From Pollenia angustigena (lineage: Eukaryota > Arthropoda > Insecta > Diptera > Polleniidae), in NCBI GenBank assembly GCA_930367215.1, contig OV884057.1:198699621-198763620 (forward strand): a stretch of 64,000 nucleotides of DNA, read 5' to 3'. The translations under genes and the position numbers were made by a program. The notes beneath the pieces were generated by a model, which saw nothing but the letters and a program-made list of their open reading frames with translations, did no database searches and was not told the DNA's origin. Shown piece after piece: positions 43,202 through 53,833 of this stretch (its first letter is position 1; each line of letters opens with the position of its first letter).

Positions 43202-44700
43202 CCCTGAAGATAACGAGACTAGTCCATACTAGTGCTGGGATATTTATCGATAGTTCAGATTTCACTATCGATATATCGATATTACTATCGACTGAATGTT
43301 TGTACTTGTGCAGGAAAACTTTAATTATTTTTTTATAAGGCTAGAGTCCGTTGTTTTCATCACTTTATTGAATGTATGAGACGTATGTATATACGCACGT
43401 TATTTAAGATGGAAGTTTTTTAAAAATTGATAAGTACCTTTCTGAATGAACCGAAGTAACCGGGACTATAAATTATTCCATTGCAACTTTGAACATTTTC
43501 TAAATTCTAAACCCAAATAGGTAATCAATCTAGCGGACTTATCCTCTAATGGTCGCTCATTGTTTTGTCCTGTGCTTGAAATTGTATTTGGATTTGCATT
43601 TTTTACAACATTACAAAAATATTTGACATTTCAGTCCCTATATAAACATGTACAAATTTCGACTTAAAGGCCTTTAATTAGCAGTAAAAAGCACTGCTAA
43701 GCAATCCATATCACTTGCCATTCTTGTTGTTTGTATTCATTGCTGTATTCAGCGCGAATTAATAATAGCAAGTAAAAATTTGCGGCAAAAAACTGTGTGT
43801 GTACGTACAGCTGCTGTTAGATGTCTTCATAGCTGTATTTTAAATAATAAAAATATCGATATTTAAATTTTTCCTATCGATATTTTCGATATTTTAAGAC
43901 TATCGATAATATCGATAGTTTCCCAGCACTAGTCCATACATGTAAGATTGGTCATTAATAAAACATGAAATCTTGGATTTCATAAATTTAGTTAATAATA
44001 TTAATATATAGCTTTTCAATTTAGGAATATTTTAAGTTTAGTTGTAATTTAGATGAGTATAAAATAATTTTAGAAAATTTACATAAAAATCATTAAGTAA
44101 CAGATTTCCTCCCTTTAGCTGCTTTTATCTTATTCTTCTCAAATGTAGGTATGGTGAATATTAAGTAACGGGAACTTAACCCATTCAGCACCTTACATAC
44201 ATGCATGTAAAGAGTATTCCACAAAGGAGTATGAGTACTCTAAAACTACTCTAAATATGTGGGTAAAAGGTGGTCCATTTAACATTACGATGTCTTAGGA
44301 GGGGACCATTTAACCCACCGAAGTAGTCCCTAAACTACTCCATGGAGTACAAAAGTAGGTTAGTTTACAGTATGGAGTACACTTAAGGGGTAGTTTAAGC
44401 ATTTTTCTTTTGCAGTCTATTATTGCTGTTATTAAATATATTTACTTGATATTTTTAATTTGCTTAACTTTTTTCCACAAATTTCACACTTTCACTTTTA
44501 AATAATCAATTAATAATGGACACCATCAGGGCTACCAATGTGTCATACTGTAAACTATAGAAAAGTATACATCATGCAGTTGTTAGCAGCACTGCATGTT
44601 AATTTCTTAAAACATGGTCCATACTACAGTACATTGGACCATGTTGTAAGTAGTCCATTTAAGCGACAATGGACCACGTAGTCCAATATTATCTGTAGGG
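43202..44700. mobile_element. CCCTRCAGATAA-ended element, copy b
   Basis: Same ends as copy a (CCCTGAAGATAA at the left), TTAA after the right end, TATT before the left. Split by the hAT-like element at 43230-43931 and by about 250 bp of unassigned sequence up to about 44195. Confidence 0.6.
43230..43931. mobile_element. hAT-like element rich in TATCGATA, TSD GTCCATAC
   Basis: TIR TAGTGCTGGGA; perfect 8-bp TSD at 43222-43229 and 43932-43939. TATCGATA or ATCGATA motifs cluster at both ends (about four at 43242-43292 and five at 43853-43918). TATCGATA is the DRE bound by DREF, and CGATA is also recognised by BEAF-32 in Drosophila. Confidence 0.9.
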
Positions 44701-44710
44701 TTAAGTTGGT

Positions 44711-45070
44711 TTCACAAGAGGTGAAAGTAGGGTTCTCATCCGGATTCAAGCACTTGATATTTAAATACCTGCTTCACTTGGAGAACAAGCGAAACAACCG
44801 CTGCTCCTAGATGGGTCAAATGTATGACCAACCTCACTTTATTTGTTATTGCGGAATTTCGTTTTTTTTTAGTAATTTCAATAAACTTAACCGTTTTTGA
44901 GTTACGGGAACATTTGTTAGGCACCCTCCTCCATTTTCGAAATAACGGTATATCTCCAAAACAAGAACTAACATAAAAAACGGTTAGCACCACTGGATTC
45001 AGCGTGCCCGAATTAGATAAAAACGCTAAGTGCCCGGCTTGTCTGTTTTTTTTTTGTAACTAGCACAGTG
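44711..45070 (-). mobile_element. Fragments of two elements (relatives of 63652-63893 and 34547-36596)
   Basis: 44711-44797 matches the interior of the 63.7-kb MITE in reverse. 44800-45070 matches the long-TIR element, including GACAAGCCGGGCAC and CAAAAACGGTTAAG in reverse. Confidence 0.55.
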
Positions 45071-45103
45071 TACTTATTGCTCAAAATTACAATATTAAAA
45101 TTC

Positions 45104-46404
45104 TTTTTATACCCTCCACCACAATTAGTTGTGAAGAGGGTATATTAAGTTTGTCATTCCGTGTGAAACTTTTTTATTATTCATCTCAGACCCTATAAAG
45201 TATATATATTCTGGGTCCTTGAGTAATTTTAAGTCGATTTAGCCATGTCCGTATGTCTGTCCGTCTGTCCGTCTGTTGAAAACACGCTCACTTTCGAAAA
45301 ACTCAAAAGAAATAAACAAACTTGGTGTCAAATTGCTTGTAGTTATCCTAAGCAGTTTGGGATTGAAATCCAGCAAAATCGGTTCAATAGGATCTGAGCT
45401 ATGAATCAAAATGTGGAACCACCACCTTAAAAAAAATTGATAATATTGTTACAAAAACTAACATAAATGGTGGAAAAATGCACAGAATGATATAAGATTT
45501 CGCAACAGTTCGTTTTATTTAACCGGAAATCACGCTCTAAAATTTCTTGAAGATCCGTCCATGATTTACCCTAGGCCCCATACAAGCCCTACTCCCGGAA
45601 AACCGTATAGTAAGCGTAAAACCCTAACTAACAATGCTATCATAACAAATTTTGGTACGTCACAGTTAAATAGGACTAGAAATGAAACTATTAAGTTTCG
45701 TGAAGATCGGTTCATAATTTACCATAGGCCCCATATAAAACCTACTTCCAGAAAACAGTTTAGTACGCCTAAATCCGTAAAAAATAATGCTATCATAACA
45801 AAATTTGGTACATCACAGTTTTATAGAACTAGAAATGACACTGTGAAATTTGGTGAAGATCGGTGCATAACTTACCATAGGCCTCATAAAAAGCCCACTC
45901 TGGTAAAATAATTAAATACGCGGCAAACTTTCTTCCAGTTTAGCTTCATATGGCCAGAAAAAATGTTAAGCAATTTTGTGATATACGGTCCATAATTTTC
46001 CTTAGATTCCATTTTAGCAGCCTTCTGAAATTTACTGCCAACGCTTAAACTAATTGCACCGCTGTATTGAAATTTATGTTTTTTAATACCAGAAATCGTT
46101 CTGCAGAATTTGGGATGATTGGTTCATAGCTTACCATGGCTTTTATATAATTTGTTCTCTTGAAAATCATTTAAGTTCATCTTAAACTGATATTCTGCTC
46201 AAACTTTTTAAAATTGATTCTGATTGTCGATCAATAATTTTATATATGTAGGTCTAAACCGCAACAAATTTTAATGCAGATGTCTGTTTTTACAAAGATT
46301 ATAATAATAAATAGACATCATACAAATATTAGTCCTAAAACATTCGAAGTGTCGGTGGAGGGTATCAAAGATTCGGCACAGCCGAATATAGCACTCTAAC
46401 TTGT
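45104..46404 (-). mobile_element. REP-A copy 5, reverse, uninterrupted
   Basis: Begins TTTTTATACCCTCCACCACA and ends TAGAGTGC..AACAAG inverted. Tandem unit marks lie 153 bp apart (45595, 45748). The strand antisense to REP-A is open over 45561-45911 (116 codons). Confidence 0.87.
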
Positions 46405-47676
46405 TTAAGATTATTTTTTAAAGGTTGCGAAAGAAAAAAAATCATATCTTAAAAAAAACATCTCCTGCAAAGTTTCAGGATTTTTAAAGAACGATTTGAG
46501 GTATTATATAAAAAAATTAGCCAAACGAAAAAATAAGTTTTTGACTTAGTCCGTTTTTAGAATTTAATATTTTGCAGATATTATGTTTTTCAAAAAAAAT
46601 ATATTGTTTTAAAATGACATAACAATCATCTTCGTATGTAAAGTAGTTTTCGAGATATTGAAGAAATAAGCTCAACACATTCGGCTAATACGGCGAAATT
46701 ATGACATTTTGAATATGACATAACTTTTGAAAAAAAAATTTTTAATTTTTTTTCGTTCATATAAATATGTTCCTTATAAGATAAAAGGAATCTTCTCACC
46801 AAATTTCATTAAAGTCGAAAGGGATCGTGTCCCACTCTTGGTCGTTTTGACATGAAATTACCCATACAGATAACTATTCCAAAATAGTGGAAATTCTACG
46901 GAGTAAAAGTTTTACAATACAAGACGCCAACTTTGCAAGAAAAGAAACGAGTTTTGAATCCGCATTATCACAAAATCTGGTATTTCATTTAAAAATTTGA
47001 CTTCATAATTGTAATTTTCGCCAAAACAATATTTTACAGATTTTGTGTATCGTGTTCTATGGTATTTTAAAATTTTTATTAACCTATAGTCGAAACTTTA
47101 TCGCTATATAAAGACCTTAAAATTAATTTTCTGTTAAGCGATTTTAATATTAAAAGTTAAATAAAAAGTTAAGATACACAGTTTTTTTAAGAATATTATT
47201 TTATTTCCTTTATTTAATCTGTGATCAGAATCGATAACTATCTAAATCGACTTACTAATTAAGAAGTAAATTCAACAATTGAATTACTTAATATGTATAA
47301 TTTAATATAAATTTCGTTTTCGCTTAAAGTAAAACTTGGCCAAATCAATTTTCGAATTTGAATTCCCCTTACATTCTTTTACCTTTAAATTTTGGCGCCC
47401 TTTAAATTATGCCGCCATAGACCCGGGCCTACTCCTTCGTCGAGTATTTCAGAATAGCCACGATCATTTTACTTACCCGTTACACATGTTTATTTCACTT
47501 TTGTTGTATTCCGCCCTTTGTTTACAGAAAAATTCTCAATTATAGGACACCAGCTGCATGCACGATATGGTTTTCGTAATTAATCTATTTTGAAAATTTG
47601 ATATATTTAACGAAATAATTTTAACAAATAGCATATGGGAATTATTGCTTCTTATTTTACTTTTTAAACACGAAAA
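46405..47676. other. Non-coding stretch
   Basis: AT-rich. A GC-richer patch near 47390-47460 (GGCGCCCTTTAAATTATGCC) may be part of an old transposon. The short open frame at 47336-47545 has no recognisable domain. Confidence 0.35.
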
Positions 47677-48476
47677 TCTATATATATAAAAATTAAAATG
47701 TTTGTATGTTTGTATGTTTGTTTGTTTGTTTGTTGGCTTGTAGACTTCTAAACTATTGAAGTTATTTTCCTGAAATATTTATAGTAACATCACGTGAGCG
47801 CTAAAAATAAAATAGGCTACTTATTTTTCGATAGGGGCAGGGGAATTGGTACCCCCCATTGAATGCCAATATTCAATATTGCATATCTTAAGAACTGTTA
47901 TAGTGAGAATGTTTAAACTTTGTAGAAGTCACTCTAATAGTATACTACACTATTGAAAACAAAAATAAAGCGGGTAGGCGCAGGGGGAACCTCCAATTGG
48001 AAGCATATATTAAATATCGCCCAACTGAAGAACTATTAAAGGGAGAGTCTTCAAACGTGGTTAAAGCTACCATTATGGTAAACTATAAATTTCAATAAAG
48101 AAATGGGCGGGGTAGACAGAGGAGGAGCAGTACCCTTAATAGATAGAAATATTAATAAGAGCCGCTGCACGCATTTTGTTGAACTTTTGGTAGTAGGATC
48201 TTCTGAGCCCCAAAATTGAAATAAAATAGCAGCGGGGGAAGTGTTACCCCCATAGGACGACAATGTTTAATATCGTATATCTTAAGAGCTGTTATAGTAA
48301 GAATGTTCAAACTTTGTAGAATTCACTCTTATTGTATACTACACTTTTGAAAATAAAAATAAAAATAAAGCGGGTAGGCGCAGGGGGAAATACCTCCCAT
48401 AGGATGCATATATTAATTATCTCTCAACTGAAGAAGTGGTTAAAGCAGTGTAGCGAAGCGCACCGGGTTAAGCTAG
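47677..48476 (+). mobile_element. Helitron-like non-autonomous element
   Basis: Starts TCTATATATATAAAAATTAA after an A and ends ..CGCACCGGGTTAAGCTAG before a T. This fits the Helitron rule (5' TC, 3' CTRR, insertion between A and T), with a GCGAAGCGC short stem-loop candidate before the end. It contains an internal direct duplication about 378 bp apart. No Rep/helicase. Confidence 0.75.
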
Positions 48477-48638
48477 TAATCTATATTTCACTTCTTGTAG
48501 CGTTGTTGTTGTTTTTTTACAACAAACTTTGTGTTTGTAACGTAACACACGCGTATGAACGCATAGTAGTTTTCGAAAGTTATCCCATTTTTTATTGTTT
48601 TAATTACTGTCAGGTGTTAAGGCTCAGTTAGTCGGGAG

Positions 48639-49557
48639 GGTGGCATGTCATAACGTCCAGTGTCATAGTGTCCATGGACGTTATGACACTCCAAAAAGTG
48701 TCATAGTGTCCATGGACATTGTGACACTTTCAAAAGTGTCATAACGTCCATGGACACTATGACACTTTGCAAATGGACATTATGACACTTTCAAAAGTGT
48801 CATTGGGTCCATAATTACTAAAGAAGTTAAATACAAAAAACGATCTGCATACACGCAGAGAAAAACATGTTTCATTATGGTCCCAACCAACAAAACTATT
48901 TTTAAAGAAACTAATTTTACCATAATATGGTTGTCGGTGACAATGATTTGGTTAAATGAAACATAATATAGTAAACAAATTTTTAAAAAAGGTTTTGCTG
49001 CTTTTTTTCTGGGTGAATCTATTAAAAATATAACGAAAACACTTTTGGGCGCAAGGATTTTCTCCTCTATGGTATAACAAACACCGGCTTCGCTAACTAA
49101 AGCTTCTCTGCATAGTCGGCATTCGTTCGGAAACAAGGCAGATTTTAGAAGCTTTACTTAGCGAAGCCGGTGGTTGTTATACCATAGAGGAGAAAATCCT
49201 TGCGCCCGTCCGAAGGCCGGCTGTGCAGAGAAGCTTTAGTTAGCGAAGCCCGTATTTGGTATACCATAGAGAAGAAAATCCTTGCGCCCGGCCGAAGGCC
49301 GCCTATGATCCCAAATTTGTTTACATTCTTGCTTGTAAGAATTTTTGGCATTGTACTTACTTATTTTGATATTTCAAAACAAATTTTACACATTTTAATA
49401 TTTTTCATTAAAAGTTTAGTTGTGGACATTATGACACTTTGCAAAGGGTCATAACGTCCCCGGACGCTATGACATTTCTTTGATGGACACTATGACACTT
49501 TCAAAAGTGTCATAACGTCCATGGACACTATGACACTGGACGCTATGACATGCCACC
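48639..49557. mobile_element. TIR element with palindromic subterminal arrays, TSD GTCGGGAG
   Basis: TIRs start GGTGGCATGTCATAACGTCC / GGTGGCATGTCATAGCGTCC and continue about 50 bp. A perfect 8-bp TSD GTCGGGAG lies at 48631-48638 and 49558-49565. The interior has large inverted segments (GGATTTTCTCCTCTATGGTA near 49052 and inverted copies near 49180-49300). Confidence 0.88.
48659..48766. repeat. Three 38-bp tandem units, each a 32-bp palindrome
   Basis: Palindromes of form AGTGTCATA..GTCCATGGAC..TATGACACT start at 48659, 48697 and 48735, exactly 38 bp apart. Related modules occur at 49427-49540 near the other end. Confidence 0.9.
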
Positions 49558-49565
49558 GTCGGGAG

Positions 49566-50643
49566 CAGGGCTGCCAGATAAATTTGTGAGGAAATCGTCA
49601 ATTTCCTGAGAAAAAATAAGAAACATTTTTGTTCGATTTTAATAAAAATAAAACATTCAAACAAAAACATAATTACTTCATACCCAGCTAGCATTTTGAA
49701 TCGTGTAAGAGATACTGAAAGTCTCATGAAGCGCGGCTTTGATCGTCGATGACCGCATTTTTTTAATCGTAGAAGATTCCTCACACGGGAAAAGTTGTAA
49801 CACGACTGAGTTTCTTCCACAGCGAAAGACGCCTCTTTAATCGTTGTGGGAATCGTTTCAGACGTGGTTAAAGATTATCAACAGAGTCTTTAATGTCAAG
49901 AATCGTATGAGACTCATGTATATATTATCTTAACGCTTTGTAATTGGAAAACCCGATTTTGACAGCTCGTTTAATATTGAAGATTGGCACTATTTTTTCA
50001 TCAATCTAGCGTTTTTATCTCTTTTTTACACAGAAAAAATTTTGCCCCAGTAAACGCATTAATCAAAAATAAAATCAGTTTTAATTAAAAATTTAATCAA
50101 GTGAATTAAACGTTAATCAAGTGAATTAAACGTTTAACCAAGTGAATTAAAAGTTTAATTGATATTATTAATTTGTTTACTGGTGCAAATTAATGTTGTC
50201 AATTAAACGTTTAATACACTTGATTAAACGTTTAATTCTCTTAATTAAACGTTTAATTCACTTGATAAAATTTTTAATTAAAACTGATTTTATTTTTGAT
50301 TAATGCGTTTACTGGGGCAAAATGTTTTTCTGTGTATAATTTGTGGGTTTGATTAAACAAGAAAACTATTACTACTGTTCGTGACACAATGTTGACGCTT
50401 TTGCTTAGGTATGGCATATAAGCATAAAAGCTAAGCGAAAGAAAACGTTCCGCCTTCCGCTCTTTGAAGGTACGGCTGTTAAGCATTCCAAGATTAAGAA
50501 ACGAACGTGTCAGACAATTTAATGTTTAATTAAGTCTGAAGAAAATCGTCACTTTTTAGAAAAAAATCAGCAAATCGGCACTTTGCTAAATTCGAAACAA
50601 AAATTGTCAAAATGACGATTAATCGTCAAACCAAGCAGCCCTG
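49566..50643. mobile_element. hAT-like element CAGGGCTGC, sharing its neighbour's target site
   Basis: TIRs CAGGGCTGCC / CAGGGCTGCT. Flanks GTCGGGAG (49558-49565) and GTCGGTAG (50644-50651) match at seven of eight. A diverged left part of a relative is at 17139-17299 and continues at 18178. Contains the palindromic MITE at 50027-50336. Confidence 0.85.
50027..50336. mobile_element. Near-complete palindromic MITE, about 300 bp
   Basis: TA-CACAGAAAAA at the left and TTTTTCTGTG-TA at the right. The arms of about 140 bp (TTTGCCCCAGTAAACGCATT inside each) carry roughly 20-bp AATTAAACGTTTAATCAAG repeats. Tc1/mariner-type by ends and TA. Confidence 0.85.
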
Positions 50644-50895
50644 GTCGGTAGTGACAGTAACTTAACCTTATCGTAAAAAAGTAAGACCAATCTATTTCTC
50701 ACAGATAAAGACGTAAAATCTTACTGCTAACTAGAATCGTTCTAACATACAACAAAATGAAGCAGGTGATTTATAACACTGGATACTGTTACTCCCGGCT
50801 AGCGGAGCCTTTATTCGTTTTTAAGTTTTTGAGTACGACTCGTACTTAAGTAAGTAGCATGGCCATGGTAAGTAGAAACTTAAATTTTTTACGTG

Positions 50896-51476
50896 TTTTT
50901 ATACCCACACCACAATAGTGGAGAGGGTATTATGCATTTGTGCTGATGTGTGTAACGCCTTAAAATATTGGTGCTAGACCCACCTTAAAGTATACCGATC
51001 GTCTTAGAATCACTTTCTGAGTCGAACTAACGATGTCCGTCCGGCTGGCTGGCTGGCAGGCTGGCTGGCTGGCTGGCTGTCCATGCAACCTTGTGCGCAA
51101 AGTACAGGTCGCAATTTTGGAGATAATTTGATGAAATTTGGGTCATAGGTTCTTATTGGCACAAGGACCACTATTGAAAATGGGCCGAATCGTAGGACCA
51201 CGAGGGAAGATAGGGGGAAATTTCATCCTCTCAGAAACTACCAAACCGATTTTAATGAAATTTAAAACATAGATAGAACCATATCTATGTAGACACAAAA
51301 TGTATGCATTTTTTAAAAAATAGGACCACGAGGGGAGATAGGGGCAATTTCTGCCTCTCACAAACTTTCTAACCGATTTTCATGAAGTTTATAAACATAG
51401 ATAAATCCATATTTATATATACTGTGGTGTAGGGTATCATATGGTTGGGCTTGACCGACTATACTTTTTACTTGTT
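50896..51476. mobile_element. Dispersed element with ACCCACACCAC/GTGGTGTAGGGTATCA ends
   Basis: Begins TTTTTATACCCACACCACAA and ends ACTGTGGTGTAGGGTATCAT..TACTTGTTT. It carries a (GGCT)n run at 51041-51082. Its general layout parallels REP-A (inverted CC-rich ends and a repeat-rich tract). End fragments lie near 42862 and 56336-56390. Confidence 0.55.
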
Positions 51477-52497
51477 TCTTTCTGTGTAGTCCTTTAAAAC
51501 TTAGTTTGAACTGATTTGAATAAAATATCACGATCTATAACAGTTTCAGCTGCATTAAAATGATTTTCAGTAAGGGACTTTATTTAAATAATGGATGATC
51601 AATCATCAAAAAGTCCTGTAGAGTGATTTCTGGTATTCAAAAATCTAAACTTTTATACTTGATTTTAAAAATCCTGCTTTATACGGGATCAGTGACGGAT
51701 TTAGTTTAATTATATATTGCACTTTCTCAACAAGTGGGTATTAACTCAAAATTTAAAAAAGCAAAACAATTTTTAATTTTACATTAAAGGCATATGAAAA
51801 TTAATTTTTAAACCAACCGTTTCATTAATAAAAAAGGACAAAATAGCATGATATTTTTACAGGTGGTAGATATGAATATTACGTGTCGATTTCTTCCAAA
51901 AGGTGTAAAAAAGAAAAGTTTTGATTTAATACCCCCTTGTTGATCAAGTGCGATATATACAAAAAGTGATAATAGAAACAGGCATAACTACATATACTTT
52001 TTAAATAATTTTATTATACATAACAATCTTTTGGTCAAATAAAATTTCACTACATGATATTTTCAAATCATCATAGTTTATGAATTTATTGCACTAGTTG
52101 GGCTTGAATAGACAATAATGTATGAGCATTAAATCTATTCTTCTCCGTTTGTGGTTTTTTCCCCCCAATTGTCGGGCAATTTGTGGCAGAAATATCGGAA
52201 CTAAATATGTCAGATATATTTTGTGCAGAGCGCACATCTTCTGTGTTTGCAAACAAATGTTTGAGTTGATAATGTCAATTTATGGGTCGATTACGGATGG
52301 CAACGCAACTTTAGTTGTAGATAATGCAATTTTGACAGTTTAACAACTAAACTGGTTGGAAGAGCTGAAAATATTATACAAATAAAACTGTTAAGCGAGT
52401 AAGAACTATAAACACCCAAAGTTTTACCTGTAACAATATCTAAGCTTAAAATAAAAACAGTGATTAAAGTGAATAAAAAGTTAAATAAATTATAAAA
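51477..52497. other. Non-coding stretch
   Basis: 51540-51650 resembles degraded REP-A left-arm sequence (AGAGTGATTTCTGGTATT). No gene. Confidence 0.35.
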
Positions 52498-52501
52498 ATA
52501 T

Positions 52502-52923
52502 TGTTACGAAAGTAAAATTATCTAACAATTATTTATAGTTATAGGTATAAGTTATCTTGTAAGTTATAGATTTATGTCATATTAGTTACTTAAAATTCTC
52601 ATGTATAATTTTCAACACAACTGCTATTTTGAAATAATTCCTATACGAATTTCCCAGTCATTTCTAGAAATGGTTTTAGAACATAATAAATAGTTATTAC
52701 GGGAAGGTTCAGGAAAAATCTAGAAATGATTATGAAATATAAAAAGGGGTGACTCATGTATAATTAGTTTAGTTTTGTGTTGTGAAACGGTTCTGTTCGT
52801 AACTAACAATTGTGAACATTTAGTTTTAGTTTGTGTATTTAGTTTTATTTACAATTAAAAGAACTCAACGGTTTATTATAAAGGGAGTAAGCCGAACGCG
52901 TTTATTAAAGGAAAAACGTAACA
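52502..52923 (+). mobile_element. Solo LTR, gypsy-like, TSD ATAT
   Basis: A 422-bp unit from TGTTACGAAAGTAAAA to AAAAACGTAACA. Inverted TGTTACG/CGTAACA tips and a perfect 4-bp TSD ATAT (52498-52501, 52924-52927) fit a Ty3/gypsy LTR. A TATAAAAAGGGG box is near 52738. There is no internal region, so it was left by LTR-LTR recombination. Confidence 0.85.
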
Positions 52924-52989
52924 ATATGTTAGTTCTGCGGACCTATTTTTCGCAGAACAAGAGGGGCGGTTAACGTGGCATCTGTTAGA

Positions 52990-53165
52990 CTTTATATAAT
53001 ATATATATTTAGAAGCTTCTACCTTTTGTTGTTGCCACTCGTTGGTAACTTGCTTCAAAGCTTCAGCTGAGTTTGCCCGAAAGACATGTCCTTTAGGATT
53101 TACTGCTAGCTCCATTTGTAAAAGCTCGGCTGTAGCATGTTCAATCGAGGCCAAACCTTTTTAGC
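52990..53165 (-). other. Unidentified coding-like fragment
   Basis: The minus strand reads ASIEHATAELLQMELAVNPK then GHVFRANSAEALKQVTNEWQ. Its composition is unlike the AT-driven peptides elsewhere in the window, with clear helix-forming character. There is no Met start; a stop lies just upstream and it runs out into AT-rich sequence. It could be a lone exon, a retrogene scrap or part of a mobile element. Not recognised. Confidence 0.35.
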
Positions 53166-53825
53166 CTGGGGTTATCCACCATTACCAAAATTTTTTAATT
53201 TTTCTGCGAACGCTTTCATGTAGCTTCAGTGCTGGCTTTTGTTTTCCCAAAAGACCGTACACCACGGACAATTTGATTTTTTTTCCATTTCATGGATTAA
53301 AAGTTCAAACACAAACATTTTATAAAAAATATACTTATGAGATTGAACGAATTCTTTACTTTAAAAATATTAGCAGCAACTACAAGTTTGTGGTTGCCAA
53401 TATGACAACTGAAATAACAAGCTGTTAGTTTACAACTGCTATACGTAATATAAATTTGGCAACTGGCAACATAACTGATATAGTAAGTCTTTAATCGACC
53501 AATTATATATTTTTTTATATCTACAGAATATTCTTACTTACAGACTTTTTAAAAATAATTATATGTAAATATGATATTTTTCTCATATTATAAAAAGTAT
53601 TCATACTTCGATTCAAAGTTATGTTTTGACATTTAAATTATGAGATAATTTATTAAATAACGCGCTATTTTTCAAATAAAAATTACATCAAACTCATATA
53701 ATAAAATTGTTTTATAATTAATTGTGTTTTCCGCAAATATTATGTTGAGGTTACTAAAAATAATCAAATATTAATTACAAAAAATCTAATTCTATAGTAA
53801 TTATTTTATGAAATGTATAGAAATA
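53166..53825. other. Non-coding stretch
   Basis: AT-rich. Minus-strand 53190-53280 reads briefly as QIVRGVRSFGKTKASTEA before a stop and could belong to the fragment at 52990-53165. Confidence 0.35.
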
Positions 53826-53833
53826 GTTGTATA

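Noticed and set aside
47336..47545. 69-codon plus-strand frame
   Set aside because: GC-richer patch without recognisable motif; probably part of an old transposon end.
48659..48766. CRISPR-like array
   Set aside because: Eukaryotic DNA, 6-bp identical spacers and palindromic units at a transposon end; no cas genes.
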